Made by a program: the position numbers and the translations under genes
DNA from: DATKCT01 sp035513055
GTDB taxonomy: Bacteria; Verrucomicrobiota; Verrucomicrobiia; Verrucomicrobiales; DEV007
DNA length: 64,000 nt
Direction: 5' to 3'
Assembly (NCBI GenBank): GCA_035513055.1
Contig: DATKCT010000066.1
Span: forward strand, 1 to 64,000
The notes under the pieces: generated by a model
The model's database searches: none
Told to the model about the DNA's origin: nothing
What the model saw: the letters and a program-made list of their open reading frames with translations, nothing else
Shown: positions 53,090 to 62,800 of the stretch, piece after piece
Layout: every line of letters starts with the position of its first letter
Position numbering within the stretch: the stretch's first letter is position 1

Positions 53090-55309
53090 ATGAGCCGACT
53101 CACCTTCAACCCCGGCCTGCCCGCTATCCTCATCGGCATCCTCGTTCTGGCCGGAATGAGCTTTTTGTCGTGGATGGCCTGGCGGCGTTCCGTCACCCGG
53201 CGCCGTTCCTTCGTCTGGCTCGAATCCCTGCGCTGGATCCTCACGCTCCTCGCGGTGATCACACTTTGGAAACCGGAATGGGTCACCATCGAACAACCCA
53301 CGAGTCAGCCGGAGATCGTCATCCTTTCCGACCGTTCCCGGAGTATGGAAACCGAGGATGTCGTCGCTGAGGGCGGCGCCTCCGTCGAAAGCCGGGCCGC
53401 GTGGTTGGCCAAGCAGGAAGCCGCGGAATTTTGGTCAAGCCTCCAGGATCGCTACAGCGTGGAACGCCGGGATTTCTCGGCCCCATCCGATCCCTCGGAC
53501 ACGGACCCTGACAATGCCGCTGCGGTGCTGCTTGAAGGCACCGACATCAACTCCGCCTTGGACGACGCCCTCCGCTCCCACCGCAACCTCCGCGCCGTGC
53601 TTCTTCTTTCCGACGGCGACCACAATCTCGGAGAGTCGCCCATGCAGAGCGCCACGCGGCTGCGCTTGCGTCAGATTCCCGTCTACGCCATCGCTGCCGG
53701 AAGCAGCCGCACCCTGCCCGATCTCGAGCTTCCCACCGTTTCGGCGCCTACCTACGGGATCATCGGCGAGCCGATGCTCATTCCCTTCACCATTCGCAGT
53801 TCTCTGACCCGCGACGTCGAGGTCGCCGTCCGTCTCACCACCGATGCCGGAGAATCGCTCACCAAACAAGTCGTCCTCCCAGCCATGCGCGAAACGCAGG
53901 AGGGAATCTTTTGGACTCCGGCCACCGAGGGAACCGTCGCCCTCAGTCTGGAAGTCCCGTTGCAGCCCGACGAGCTGCGCCGGGATAACAACCGCCAAGA
54001 ATTCCAGATCTCCGCGCGGCGCGAAAGCCTCCGGGTTCTCGTCGTCGAAAGCCTGCCCCGTTGGGAATACCGCTACCTCCGCAACGCTCTTTCGCGCGAC
54101 CCCGGCGTCGAAGTGAGCTGCCTGCTTTTTCATCCTGGCCTGGGACCGGGCGACGGCGTCGACTACATCCATTCTTTCCCCGATTCCATCGACCAGCTTT
54201 CCGAGTTCGACGTGGTCTTCCTGGGCGATGTCGGAATCGGCCCGGGCGAGTTGACCGAAGAGGATTGCAATCGCCTCCGCGGACTTGTCGAGCAGCAGGC
54301 CAGCGGCCTGGTCTTTCTGCCGGGGCCGCGAGGACGGCAGTTCACCCTGCTCGATACTGCGCTGGCTGAACTCATGCCGGTTCTTCTCGACGACGCCAAC
54401 CTCAAAGGATCCGGCGCTCCCGCTCCATCCGCGCTCGTCCTCACGAACTTGGGCAAAGGCAATCTTCTCACTCTGCTTGCCGATTCCGAGGGGGAGAATC
54501 CCGGCGTCTGGCGCGACCTGCCCGGATTCTACTGGCACGCCCCCGTGCTCAAGAGCAAAGCCGGTTCGGAAGTGCTCGCCGTCCATGAATCGCTGCGCAA
54601 TCAGTTCGGCCGCATTCCACTGCTGGTGACGCGCCCGGCCGGAAATGGCAAGGTGTTGTTCATGGGCATCGACGGGGCGTGGCGCTGGCGCCGCGGAGTC
54701 GAAGACAAGTACCACTACCGTTTCTGGGGTCAGGTGGCCCGTTGGATGTCCTATCAGCGCCATATGTCCGAAGGGGAGCGTGTCCGGCTCATCTACAGCC
54801 CCGATCGCCCGCGCAGCGGACAAGCCATCACCCTCACCGCCACCGTCATGGATGCCGCGGGAAGCCCGGTTCAGGGCGGAAATGTCCGCGCCGAAATCAC
54901 CGGTCCTAACGGAAACCGGGAAATTGTGTCTCTGAATCCAGGCGAATCGGGATGGGGCGTCTTCTTCAGCCGTTTCACCGCGCAATCGCCGGGAACCTAT
55001 CAAGTACGCATCGAAGCTCCCGGCGCCGGGGCAGTCCACGAGACGGAAATCCTTGTCCAGGGCGAGGCCCGCGAGCAAATTGGACGTCCCGCCCGGCGGG
55101 ACCTCCTCCAGGAAGTGGCGGACTATACCGGAGGCCGTCTGGGAACCACCGCCGACCTCGTCGGCTTCGTCGCCAGCATCCAGGCCCTTCCCAGTCCGGA
55201 ACCGGTCATCCGCACCGTCCGGCTTTGGGCGCACCCGGCCTGGGCCGGACTGCTCATTTTCCTCTTCACCGTGTTCTGGACCGGCCGGAAATTGGCCGGT
55301 GTGATCTGA
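53090..55309 (+). CDS. membrane protein with vWA and GATase-like regions
   Basis: 739 residues from ATG 53090, 4 bases after the previous stop; the open frame to 52946 would overlap that gene. Two N-terminal helices (LPAILIGILVLAGMSFLSWM; LRWILTLLAVITLW) precede a vWA domain with LSDRSRSMET. A GATase1-like Rossmann region (LRVLVVESLPRWEYRYLRNA, FDVVFLGDVGIGPGELTEED) follows, then beta strands (AITLTATVMDAAGSPVQGG) and a final helix (WAGLLIFLFTVFWTGRKLAG). It fits the second large membrane partner in MoxR-DUF58 operons. No catalytic triad is evident. Confidence 0.88.
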   Translation: MSRLTFNPGLPAILIGILVLAGMSFLSWMAWRRSVTRRRSFVWLESLRWILTLLAVITLWKPEWVTIEQPTSQPEIVILSDRSRSMETEDVVAEGGASVESRAAWLAKQEAAEFWSSLQDRYSVERRDFSAPSDPSDTDPDNAAAVLLEGTDINSALDDALRSHRNLRAVLLLSDGDHNLGESPMQSATRLRLRQIPVYAIAAGSSRTLPDLELPTVSAPTYGIIGEPMLIPFTIRSSLTRDVEVAVRLTTDAGESLTKQVVLPAMRETQEGIFWTPATEGTVALSLEVPLQPDELRRDNNRQEFQISARRESLRVLVVESLPRWEYRYLRNALSRDPGVEVSCLLFHPGLGPGDGVDYIHSFPDSIDQLSEFDVVFLGDVGIGPGELTEEDCNRLRGLVEQQASGLVFLPGPRGRQFTLLDTALAELMPVLLDDANLKGSGAPAPSALVLTNLGKGNLLTLLADSEGENPGVWRDLPGFYWHAPVLKSKAGSEVLAVHESLRNQFGRIPLLVTRPAGNGKVLFMGIDGAWRWRRGVEDKYHYRFWGQVARWMSYQRHMSEGERVRLIYSPDRPRSGQAITLTATVMDAAGSPVQGGNVRAEITGPNGNREIVSLNPGESGWGVFFSRFTAQSPGTYQVRIEAPGAGAVHETEILVQGEAREQIGRPARRDLLQEVADYTGGRLGTTADLVGFVASIQALPSPEPVIRTVRLWAHPAWAGLLIFLFTVFWTGRKLAGVI

Positions 55310-55466
55310 GCCCGCTATCGAGTCCTTTTGCGGGTCCACACGCGAGCCGGCCAGATCTTTCCCGAGAGCCAGTGTGCGAGAAGGATCCCCGCCGCCGCTG
55401 GAAACCCTTCAACCGCTCAACTTCTGTTTTCCATCGGCCGCGCTACCTGATACCCTCTGCACTGTT

Positions 55467-56048
55467 GTGATCGAGTCGGCCCTCGAAAGATTCCCCTGCG
55501 ACGTCGAGAGCAGCGATGGCTTCCGCTGCACCCTCCGCACACTCCAGTCGAACGACGAAGAACAGTTCCGCGAATTCTTCCTGGCCATCCCCGAAGACGA
55601 ACGCCTCTTCCTCAAACACCGGGTCACGGAGAGGGCCGTCTTCCATCAATGGTGCCAGGAAATCGACTGCGAATCCAATCTGTCGCTCCTGGGCTGCGCC
55701 GAGAACCGCATCATCGCCGACGGCACCCTCCACCAGCGCCAAGGCGGCTGGAAACGCCACATCGGGCTCGTCAGCGCCCTCGTCCATCCGGCTTACCGCG
55801 GACATGGCCTGGTATCCATCCTCACCAAAGAACTCATCGAGATCGGAACTCATTGCGGCCTCGCTCGTCTGGAGGCTGAATTCAGTGGAGATAGAAGTAG
55901 CGACATCCGGGCCTTTACCGATGCCGGCTTCCGGGAACTGGTTCGGCTGCCTCGCTATGTGCGCGACATCCACGGCCGTCCTCACGATTATGTTCTGCTG
56001 GGTCTCAACCTCATCCCCGATGAAGATCTCGTCGCGGCGGCAGATTGA
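55467..56048 (+). CDS. GNAT-family acetyltransferase
   Basis: About 193 residues from GTG 55467 (GTG 55374 is an alternative). The acceptor side is RCTLRTLQSNDEEQFREFFL; the acetyl-CoA site is VSALVHPAYRGHGLVSILTK (motif A, RGHGLV), then LARLEAEFSGD and AFTDAGFRELVRLPRYVRDI. The substrate is unknown. It lies 158 bases after the vWA block and 28 before the mtnA-like gene on the same strand. Confidence 0.82.
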   Translation: MIESALERFPCDVESSDGFRCTLRTLQSNDEEQFREFFLAIPEDERLFLKHRVTERAVFHQWCQEIDCESNLSLLGCAENRIIADGTLHQRQGGWKRHIGLVSALVHPAYRGHGLVSILTKELIEIGTHCGLARLEAEFSGDRSSDIRAFTDAGFRELVRLPRYVRDIHGRPHDYVLLGLNLIPDEDLVAAAD

Positions 56049-56076
56049 ACCCAGCTTCCCGCGCCCCCGTGACGCC

Positions 56077-57213
56077 ATGGGCTCCACCGCTCCCGTTCGC
56101 CGGACCGTGTGGCTCGATCCGAACGATGCCGGATCCGTCCACATCATCGACCAGCGCTTTCTTCCGTTCGAGCTTCGCCAGGAAACGCTCCGCGACACTG
56201 CTTCCGTCGCCTGCGCCATCCGGGATATGCACGTCCGTGGGGCCGGCTGTATCGGAGCCGTCGCCGCGCACGGCCTCTACTTGGCGGCTCGCGAGGCCGC
56301 GGCCTCCAGCGATTTCACCGCTGCCTGGGAAAATCGAGCCGCGCTCCTTCTCTCGACGCGACCCACTGCGGTCAATCTCGCCTGGGCCGTCGATCGCGTG
56401 CGGAAGGCGCTGTCGGATGCAGACAGCTCTTCGGCCAAAATCCAGGCCGCTCGTCATGCCGCCCAAGAGATCGCCGACGAGGACGTCCGCTGCTGCCGGC
56501 GCATCGGCGAGCATGGCCTGACTCTGCTGCGCGAACGCGCCGCCTCGAAGCCCAGCGGAGAGACCCTTCAAATCCTCACCCACTGCAATGCCGGATGGCT
56601 CGCCTTCGTCGAGCATGGCTCCGCCACGGCCCCCATCTATGCCGCGCACGCCGCCGGCTTGCCCCTCCATGTTTGGGTGGACGAAACCCGTCCCCGGAAC
56701 CAAGGCGCCCGCCTCACCACCTGGGAGCTTTCCGAGGCAGGAGTTCCCCACACCGTCATCGCCGACAACACCGGAGGTCACCTCATGCAACGCGGCTTGG
56801 TCGACCTCGTCCTCACCGGAACCGATCGCGCCACCCGCTTCGGAGATGTGGCCAACAAGATCGGGACCTACCTAAAAGCGCTCGCCGCTGCCGATAACCA
56901 CGTTCCCTTCTACGTGGCGCTTCCTTCCTCGACCTTCGATTGGCAATGTGAGGATGCCGCCCGCGATATTCCCATCGAGGAGAGGGACCCGGCCGAAGTC
57001 ACGCATATCGAAGGTTGGGAGGATGACTCCGGCCGGTTTGTGACTGTCCGCCTCTCGCCCAATTCCAGCGCCGCCGCGAACTGGGCCTTCGACATCACTC
57101 CGGCCCGGCTCATCACGGCTCTCATCACCGAACGCGGCGTCTGCCGCGCCAATGAAGAAGACATTGCCCGGCTCTTTCCGGAGCGGGACCCGGCCCCCGG
57201 CCCTGCGCTATGA
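56077..57213 (+). CDS. mtnA: S-methyl-5-thioribose-1-phosphate isomerase family
   Basis: 378 residues of the MtnA/eIF2B-alpha-like family; MtnA converts methylthioribose-1-P to methylthioribulose-1-P in methionine salvage. Signatures: IIDQRFLPFELRQETL, IRDMHVRGAGCIGAVAAHG, catalytic Cys in LTHCNAGWLA, catalytic Asp in LVLTGTDRATRFGDVANKIG, and DNTGGHLMQRG. RGAGCIG replaces the usual RGAPAIG, and DNTGGH replaces DNMAGW. The related DrdI enzymes isomerise 5-deoxyribose-1-phosphate, so that activity is an alternative. Other methionine-salvage genes are not in view. ATG 56077 is the only start near the conserved region. Confidence 0.85.
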   Translation: MGSTAPVRRTVWLDPNDAGSVHIIDQRFLPFELRQETLRDTASVACAIRDMHVRGAGCIGAVAAHGLYLAAREAAASSDFTAAWENRAALLLSTRPTAVNLAWAVDRVRKALSDADSSSAKIQAARHAAQEIADEDVRCCRRIGEHGLTLLRERAASKPSGETLQILTHCNAGWLAFVEHGSATAPIYAAHAAGLPLHVWVDETRPRNQGARLTTWELSEAGVPHTVIADNTGGHLMQRGLVDLVLTGTDRATRFGDVANKIGTYLKALAAADNHVPFYVALPSSTFDWQCEDAARDIPIEERDPAEVTHIEGWEDDSGRFVTVRLSPNSSAAANWAFDITPARLITALITERGVCRANEEDIARLFPERDPAPGPAL

Positions 57214-57230
57214 GAGATGCGGGCAAAGGC

Positions 57231-58187
57231 CTATTCCTCGATGGATCTCTTGTGCCAACTCAGGCTGTTCCAACTCAGGCTCCCGACGGTCCATCGACCC
57301 ACAAACCTTCTCTCGCCACGCGAAAGGGCCGCACAGTCGATATAGACTTCAAAGATGCTCCGCTTGCAACGCACAGAAACCCCGGCGATTGGGCCTCCGA
57401 TAGAGTGGATCGAAAGTCTGACCACGGCTTCCTCAGCATTCTCAAACTCCGTTTCGTCCACGGATACAGTTGCGGCGAAGCCACGTTCCGAACACTCCTG
57501 CTGAGCGGCGGCCTCGCCAAGCTGCGCGGGACCCTCGAGGAAAGTGCATCCCCGATAGCATGGAGGATAGGGACGCCCTTCTCTTTCCGCCTCTAGGATC
57601 CGTGGAGCGTTGCTGGGGTCGGCGTGTCCATACATATGGCCTGACGGAAAGCAGATCACGTTCGCCGCAAAGCGATCACCGCCCAAATGAGTGCACTCCC
57701 GCACCGCGAAGCCGGGCGAGATCGAGTCGCTCACCTCGCGAAACGCCGTCAGAACCGCCCGCCCATATTTGGCGCAACATCTGTCTCGTTTCCCGTGGGT
57801 ACACACAAAGACCGACGGGCCGGCTTCGAGAGACGGCGCCTCGGAAAAACCGTCGCAAAGATAAAAACGTCGCAACAACGCGATGGCCTCCGCCGTCTGG
57901 CATTCCGGGTAGACAATGCCTTCCGGCATCAGCAGCAATTCCGTGAGGTGGGAATCACTGAGACCCGAGGGATGAAAAAGCCGCACTGCAACTTTCCGCT
58001 TGCGCTGCAGCTCCTTCAAACAGGACGACAAATCAGAATCAAGACCGGCTGAGGAGAACTGATTCGCCGCCCATTTGTTGCGCGGCAGCGAAACAAATAG
58101 CCACTGCTTTGCAGAAATCGCGGACCCAAGCAACGGCTCCCGCGCTTCCATGTGAACGCGGGAACAAAAAGGCGCCGGAGAAAACAT
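57231..58187 (-). CDS. sucrase/ferredoxin-like [2Fe-2S] thioredoxin-fold protein
   Basis: About 318 residues from ATG 58187, one base after the stop of the JmjC gene, so translation should be coupled. PF06999 features: FVCTHGKRDRCCAKYG (Cys 129, 137 and 138) and the hallmark THLGGDRFAANVICFPSGHM (Cys 165 and 179). The family has a thioredoxin-like fold and is related to [2Fe-2S] ferredoxins; proven roles are few. The N-terminal ~120 residues form the usual partner lobe. The C-terminal ~90 residues (EDETEFENAEEAVVRLSI-like, then HSIGGPIAGVSVRCK) are beta-rich. The context with an oxygenase suggests redox support, which is inference. Confidence 0.85.
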   Translation of the reverse strand: MFSPAPFCSRVHMEAREPLLGSAISAKQWLFVSLPRNKWAANQFSSAGLDSDLSSCLKELQRKRKVAVRLFHPSGLSDSHLTELLLMPEGIVYPECQTAEAIALLRRFYLCDGFSEAPSLEAGPSVFVCTHGKRDRCCAKYGRAVLTAFREVSDSISPGFAVRECTHLGGDRFAANVICFPSGHMYGHADPSNAPRILEAEREGRPYPPCYRGCTFLEGPAQLGEAAAQQECSERGFAATVSVDETEFENAEEAVVRLSIHSIGGPIAGVSVRCKRSIFEVYIDCAALSRGERRFVGRWTVGSLSWNSLSWHKRSIEE

Positions 58188-58188
58188 G

Positions 58189-59364
58189 TTACCGGCCGGC
58201 GACCGGCGCCACCAATCCCTCTTGAGCCAAAACCTGCGCAATCCTCCGGCATTCCCTTTCGGTTAGCTCGGATGCGCCGCCGTTCAAATCTCGCAAGGTG
58301 AACAGCTCGGCCTCGAGAATCCGGGCCACCGCGCCGGCAGCCTTCAAGGGGAATCGCACTAGCCGGCCGCCGAATGCAAGTTCCACGGAATCGCGGGTCG
58401 TTCGCAAATGAGTCGCATGCGGTAATCGCCGGAATTCCGCATCTGGCCCGAACGCGTCGTCGAATGACTCCAAATGAAAAGGAAAGTGAAACGGATTGCG
58501 ATTGCTCTGCTTCGCTGTGCGCTGCCGGTAAAAATCTGCCAGAGCATCAGGATTCGCGAGGAATTGATTGACTTGAGTTCGCATCTCAGCAATCCGGCGC
58601 CGAAGGTCCGCGTTAGCGCCGATGGATGTGTCTGCGCGCTGCTCTCCAATCAAAATGGGGAAGTTCCGCCGGCACAACTCCTGCTCCCGCAATTCATCCA
58701 CCATCCAGGAGAGAAAATCGATTCCGTTTGCGACAAACATTCCTAGCGTGAGATGCATCGACGGTTCCTTTTCGGCGACAGCCTCATGCCAATGCCCTCG
58801 GGGACAGTAAAGCACATCGCCGGGGCCGAGCAGGCAATCGAGATAGAGAGTTTCTTCGGGCGGCGGTTTGGTCGAGTGCTGTTTCTGGAAGAAGAGCGGA
58901 GAATCCATAGTCGATCCGTAGACCTTCCAGCGCTTGAATCCTGAAATCTGTAAGATAAAGAAATCCTGGGTGTCGTAATGAAGCCGGTATCCCTGCTCGT
59001 CGGGATAAGACAAATAGAGGTTAAAGCGAAGGCGTTCCCCGACCTCATCGGCGAACGTGTCAAGAAACCGGCTCAGTCCCGGATCGTAACGGTCCGCGTC
59101 TTCCAAGATCAACGTCGCGCCCTTCTGGGTTTGTCGAATGATCTCGATGGAGTCCTTTCCCGAGACCGGTTTTCCGTGTTTGAATAACTTGAGAGAAGGA
59201 TGGGGGGCAGGGAATGCATTCAGCATCCGGTTCAGTGAGGCCCAACCGAATAAATCCCTGAATTTTTCCTTCTTTCCCTCGATATGGATCGCACGGGAAT
59301 CCCAGACGCCGGAGAAAAACTCCGATTGGCCCATGGGGCTCAGAATATAGTCGAGGCACTTCAT
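58189..59364 (-). CDS. JmjC/cupin_4 2-oxoglutarate Fe(II) oxygenase (ribosomal-oxygenase-like)
   Basis: 391 residues. The double-stranded beta-helix core carries the Fe(II) facial triad: HxD at H129/D131 in RLHYDTQDFFILQISGFKRW, and a distal His in YCPRGHWHEAVA (H193 most likely). KRWKVYG is the 2-oxoglutarate side motif of the ROX/YcfD group (PF08007), enzymes that hydroxylate Arg or His in ribosomal proteins. A helical dimerisation part and a C-terminal winged-helix-like part (LTERECRRIAQVLAQEGLV) follow, as in that group. The protein lies 90 bases after a small Gly/Glu peptide gene and one base before the ferredoxin-like gene. The peptide or the NRPS product could be its substrate. Confidence 0.85.
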   Translation of the reverse strand: MKCLDYILSPMGQSEFFSGVWDSRAIHIEGKKEKFRDLFGWASLNRMLNAFPAPHPSLKLFKHGKPVSGKDSIEIIRQTQKGATLILEDADRYDPGLSRFLDTFADEVGERLRFNLYLSYPDEQGYRLHYDTQDFFILQISGFKRWKVYGSTMDSPLFFQKQHSTKPPPEETLYLDCLLGPGDVLYCPRGHWHEAVAEKEPSMHLTLGMFVANGIDFLSWMVDELREQELCRRNFPILIGEQRADTSIGANADLRRRIAEMRTQVNQFLANPDALADFYRQRTAKQSNRNPFHFPFHLESFDDAFGPDAEFRRLPHATHLRTTRDSVELAFGGRLVRFPLKAAGAVARILEAELFTLRDLNGGASELTERECRRIAQVLAQEGLVAPVAGR

Positions 59365-59454
59365 CGGAGTACCCGCAAACGCCTGCTCCTCGTCCGGACC
59401 GCGGGGACTGGATGGAGTACGTGGGGAACGTCAGAAGGCAGGAGGATCGCGCAC

Positions 59455-59667
59455 TCAGGCTTTTTCACCGCCCTCGCTGCCTTCGCCACCGCCCTCGCCG
59501 CCCTCACCTTCGCCGCCCTCGCCTCCTTCTCCTTCGGCGCCCTCGCCTCCTTCGCCCTCGCCGCCCTCGCCTTCGCCAGCCTGAGCGCTAAAGTCGAATT
59601 TCGACACAACCGCCGGAAAACGCTCAACCTCGATTCTGAAGTCCTCAGTAGTCTTCATACCTTCCAT
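59455..59667 (-). CDS. small acidic Gly/Glu-tail peptide
   Basis: About 70 residues. The first ~30 have a normal mixed composition (MEGMKTTEDFRIEVERFPAV, then SKFDFSAQA); the remaining ~38 are almost only Gly and Glu, with 14 Glu, two Ala, one Ser, and end EKA. The two-part form (leader-like head, low-complexity tail) resembles a ribosomal peptide precursor, and the downstream neighbour is a protein hydroxylase. Start is unsure: ATG 59667 (GAAGG about 14 bases upstream), ATG 59658 or TTG 59694. Antisense frames are Ala/Ser-rich and repetitive, with no family match. No named family known to me; function is unknown. Confidence 0.6.
   Translation of the reverse strand: MEGMKTTEDFRIEVERFPAVVSKFDFSAQAGEGEGGEGEGGEGAEGEGGEGGEGEGGEGGGEGSEGGEKA
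59464..59577 (-). repeat. tandem 6/9-bp repeat coding for Gly/Glu
   Basis: Iterated GGCGAG/GGCGAGGGC-type units (with GAA/GAG and GGT/GGC variation) build the tail of the small acidic peptide. The unit length is a multiple of three, so copy number can drift without breaking the frame. Confidence 0.85.
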
Positions 59668-59815
59668 TGTTGGAAGAAAACCCTTCGGAGTCAAGGGTAT
59701 CGTGACCGGTGTGGTTGGCGGCCAAACTCCAACTCACATCGGGTTTCGAATCATAGCCTGCCGGCTCTAGCCCACTTTTCTTATACCCTTTGTGCTGTGG
59801 CGCGCGGCGCCCCAT
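59645..59815 (-). CDS. possible 56-aa ORF between NRPS and Gly/Glu peptide
   Basis: ATG 59815 is preceded by GAAGG at a 4-base spacing, which is a reasonable ribosome site. The product is rich in Gly, Ser, His, Asn and Tyr (start MGRRAPQHKGYKK; end FSSNNGRYEDY). It overlaps the start of the Gly/Glu peptide gene by up to 23 bases, so it could serve for coupling. There is no family resemblance, and it may be noncoding. Confidence 0.25.
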   Translation of the reverse strand: MGRRAPQHKGYKKSGLEPAGYDSKPDVSWSLAANHTGHDTLDSEGFSSNNGRYEDY

Positions 59816-59864
59816 CCTGCCTTCGTTCCGCTCGCCTCGCGCTTGAATAATACAGCGTCCCGGC

Positions 59865-62800
59865 TCACCTGACTCCGGCACTCCGCTGCTGATCGATCCG
59901 TTGCGCCAACCCAGCCAGCACCGGGTGCTCAAAGATCTCCCTCAACTGGAGCGCGACCCCGAACTCGCGCCGGATCCGGCCGGCCATCTGGATGGCGACC
60001 AGCGAATGCCCTCCTGAATCCCAAAAGTCCGAGTCCCGATCCGCGAGGGTCCGGCCCAGAAGTTCGCTCCAGATGCCGGCTAGACGTTTCTCTGTTTCGC
60101 TCGCCCATGGCTGATCCAGTTCCTTCTTCGCGGACGACGTCGCGCTTGCCGCCAGCAGCGCTTGCCGGTCGACCTTTCCGTTGGGGCCGAAGGGGAACCG
60201 TTGCACGACAGTCACGCATGCCGGCACAAAGGCCTCGGGCAAACGCGCCGCTAAAAAAGCCCGCAGCGATTCGCCGTCCGGTGCCGCGTCCGAAGGCCAA
60301 TAAGATGGGTCAGGCCCCGGCCCGTCGTCGCCGGATTCGCGAGGGTCCTCGGGCCGAACCGCATACACATAGCGAAGCGAAGTGTCTCGCAACAATGGGT
60401 CTTGGTCGACGGTAACCCGAAAACCCTGACCCTGCAGCAATTCCACCACGGGCTCGACATCGTCTTCGACATCGGTCTCCAAGACCACCTGTCGCATCCG
60501 GCGCCAGTCGCCTTCGTTGATCCCTTGCAGAATTCGCCGTTCGCTCTTCTCGGCATTGATCTTGAGAAGATCGACGGTCTCGATTCCGTGGTTGCGCAAC
60601 AGAGCGGACAGCGTTTCCAGGCGCACCTCCCAGGTTTCCGTGCGGAAACGGTCCTCCATGAGGTCGTCGAACTCTTTCCCAACGGAGATGGCGCCGGTCA
60701 TAACGCCTCGCGCCCGTTCATAGGCCTCGACGACGGCGCGTTCCGCCGCCGGATCCGCGGCCAAACCGGAGAAAAGACTGAAACCGGGATACGAAGTGAA
60801 TCGCGCGCTTCCCTGGCAATCCGACAAGGCGACTTGCACGGCGGCGGCCTGCGGAGCATAGGTTCCCAGATTCGCCCGCAAAATCTCGAATACCCGCGGA
60901 TTCGGTTCCACCACCAGCAGGCGGCCGTCCCCGATCCAGGCCCGGACAAACAGGGCGAACAAGCCGATGTTGCCGCCCACATCCACGACGGCGTCGCCTC
61001 GGCGAAGGGTCACTCCGTGTTGCAAATAAGCCTGGCGTTGGAAAATTTCATCGAAAAGGTAAATGGTCTCATGCCGGTTGACCTGCCTCACCATCATTCC
61101 GTTAGGCAGCCGGACCGGCCCTTGTCCCGCCCCGGACAAGGCGACAGGCTGGGCAGCAGTAACAAAACCTTCCAACTCGACCCCTTCTCCCTCACGGCGC
61201 GCGATCACCGTGGCTTCCGCCACCGACCAATGGCAGGCCAACACCGCGGCAACTTCGGCCAGCTCGACCCGGTGACCCCGCACCTTCACCTGGTCGTCCA
61301 CGCGTCCGCAAAACTCGACCACCCCATCGGAGAAGGAACGAGCCCGGTCGCCGCTGCGGTAGATCCGTTCCACGGCGCCCAGCGGCCCGGGGTATTCCAA
61401 GAAACACTCTGCCTGCCGCTCCCAGTCGTTCCGATAACCTGTGGCCACAGCGTCGCCTCCAATCCACAGCTCTCCCTCGGCGCCGGGAGGAAGAGCATGC
61501 CCAAAGCGGTCGCGCACGCTCACTCGGGCATGAGCCAGCGGTCTCCCCAATGGCGTCATGCCATTGCCGCGAGGGCGGTCCCCCAAGCCACAGCGCCAGG
61601 TGAGGACGCCCACCGTCGTTTCCGTCGGCCCATAGTGGTTGTGCGCTTCCCATTCAAGACCGCCGTGCTGGACCAGATCCTCAACCCACGCCGCATTCGA
61701 TGATTCGCCTCCGAGAATCAAGCGCCGCCGCGGCAGGAGAAATTGCGCCGGCGCTTCGCGCAAGAGGGCCTTCAAATGGGAAGGCGTAATCTTGAGCACA
61801 TCCACAGGATCGCGACGCCAATCCTCAGCGAGTCGCCACGGATCCATCGACGTCTCCCGGTTGAACAAGCGAAGCGAGCCGCCCTGCATGAGGATGGGAA
61901 AGAGCATCGTGTAACTAAAGTCGACGGCGAAAGACTGCAGAATAGCGGCATTCCATCCCGCTTCGAAGCCGAAGCGTTCGAGCACCGCGCTGCAATAGGC
62001 GTCGAGATTTCCACGGCTCACTTCCACGGCCCGCGGAACGCCCGTCGTTCCTGATGTGAACACGACGTAAGCCGCGCCCGCCCGATCCACCTTCGCGACC
62101 ATTTCATCGCTCCTGAGCGCGGATGATCCTAACTGTTCCCAGGGACAGACCAGCAGGCCATCGACAGCATCGAAACGACCCCTCCATGTCTCCCAGGTAA
62201 GCAATCCGGCCGCATCCGCCTCCTCCAACAGGCGTTTCAGTCGCGGGACAGGCTGCGACTCATCCAAAGGAACAGCGGCGCAGCCGGCCGCGAACACGCC
62301 CAAAATCCCCGCCACCGACTCCGCTCGCCGTCCCAGGCATAACCCGATCCGGGTTCCCGGCGCGATGCCCTGTCCGCGAAGCCACGCCGAAACCGCCGAG
62401 GCGCGGTTCCACAACTGCTCGTAGGACCACTGGGCATGTTCATCCCGCACCGCCAGTGCTCCGGGCTGCGACTCCGCCCTCATCCGGATGGACGCCAGCG
62501 CCTGCGCCGCTTCCTTTGGGGTCTCAGGAGGACCCTGAATCCATTCCACCGCCTCCGGCAATCTCCAGGATCCCAATAGTCGATCCTCATCCTCAGCGAG
62601 AAAAACCAACGCGTCCCGCAACTGTCGCAGCCAACGCGCTGCGCTCTCCTTTTCATAAACTGCCGAGCGATACTCGATCTCGAGCCGCAGCCCACCCTCG
62701 CCATCCCACACCAGCAGACTCACATCCGCTTTGACCAAGCCCAATCCGAGAGTCCGAGGTTCCAGCCGCAGTCCGTTTCGTTCCAGCGCCGGGCTGAAGG

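Noticed and set aside
53435..55339. 634-aa minus-strand frame
   Set aside because: Antisense to the vWA/GATase-like membrane protein.
59284..59850. 188-aa plus-strand frame with Ala/Leu/Phe repeats
   Set aside because: It is the antisense of the Gly/Glu repeat; the minus strand fits the operon direction better.
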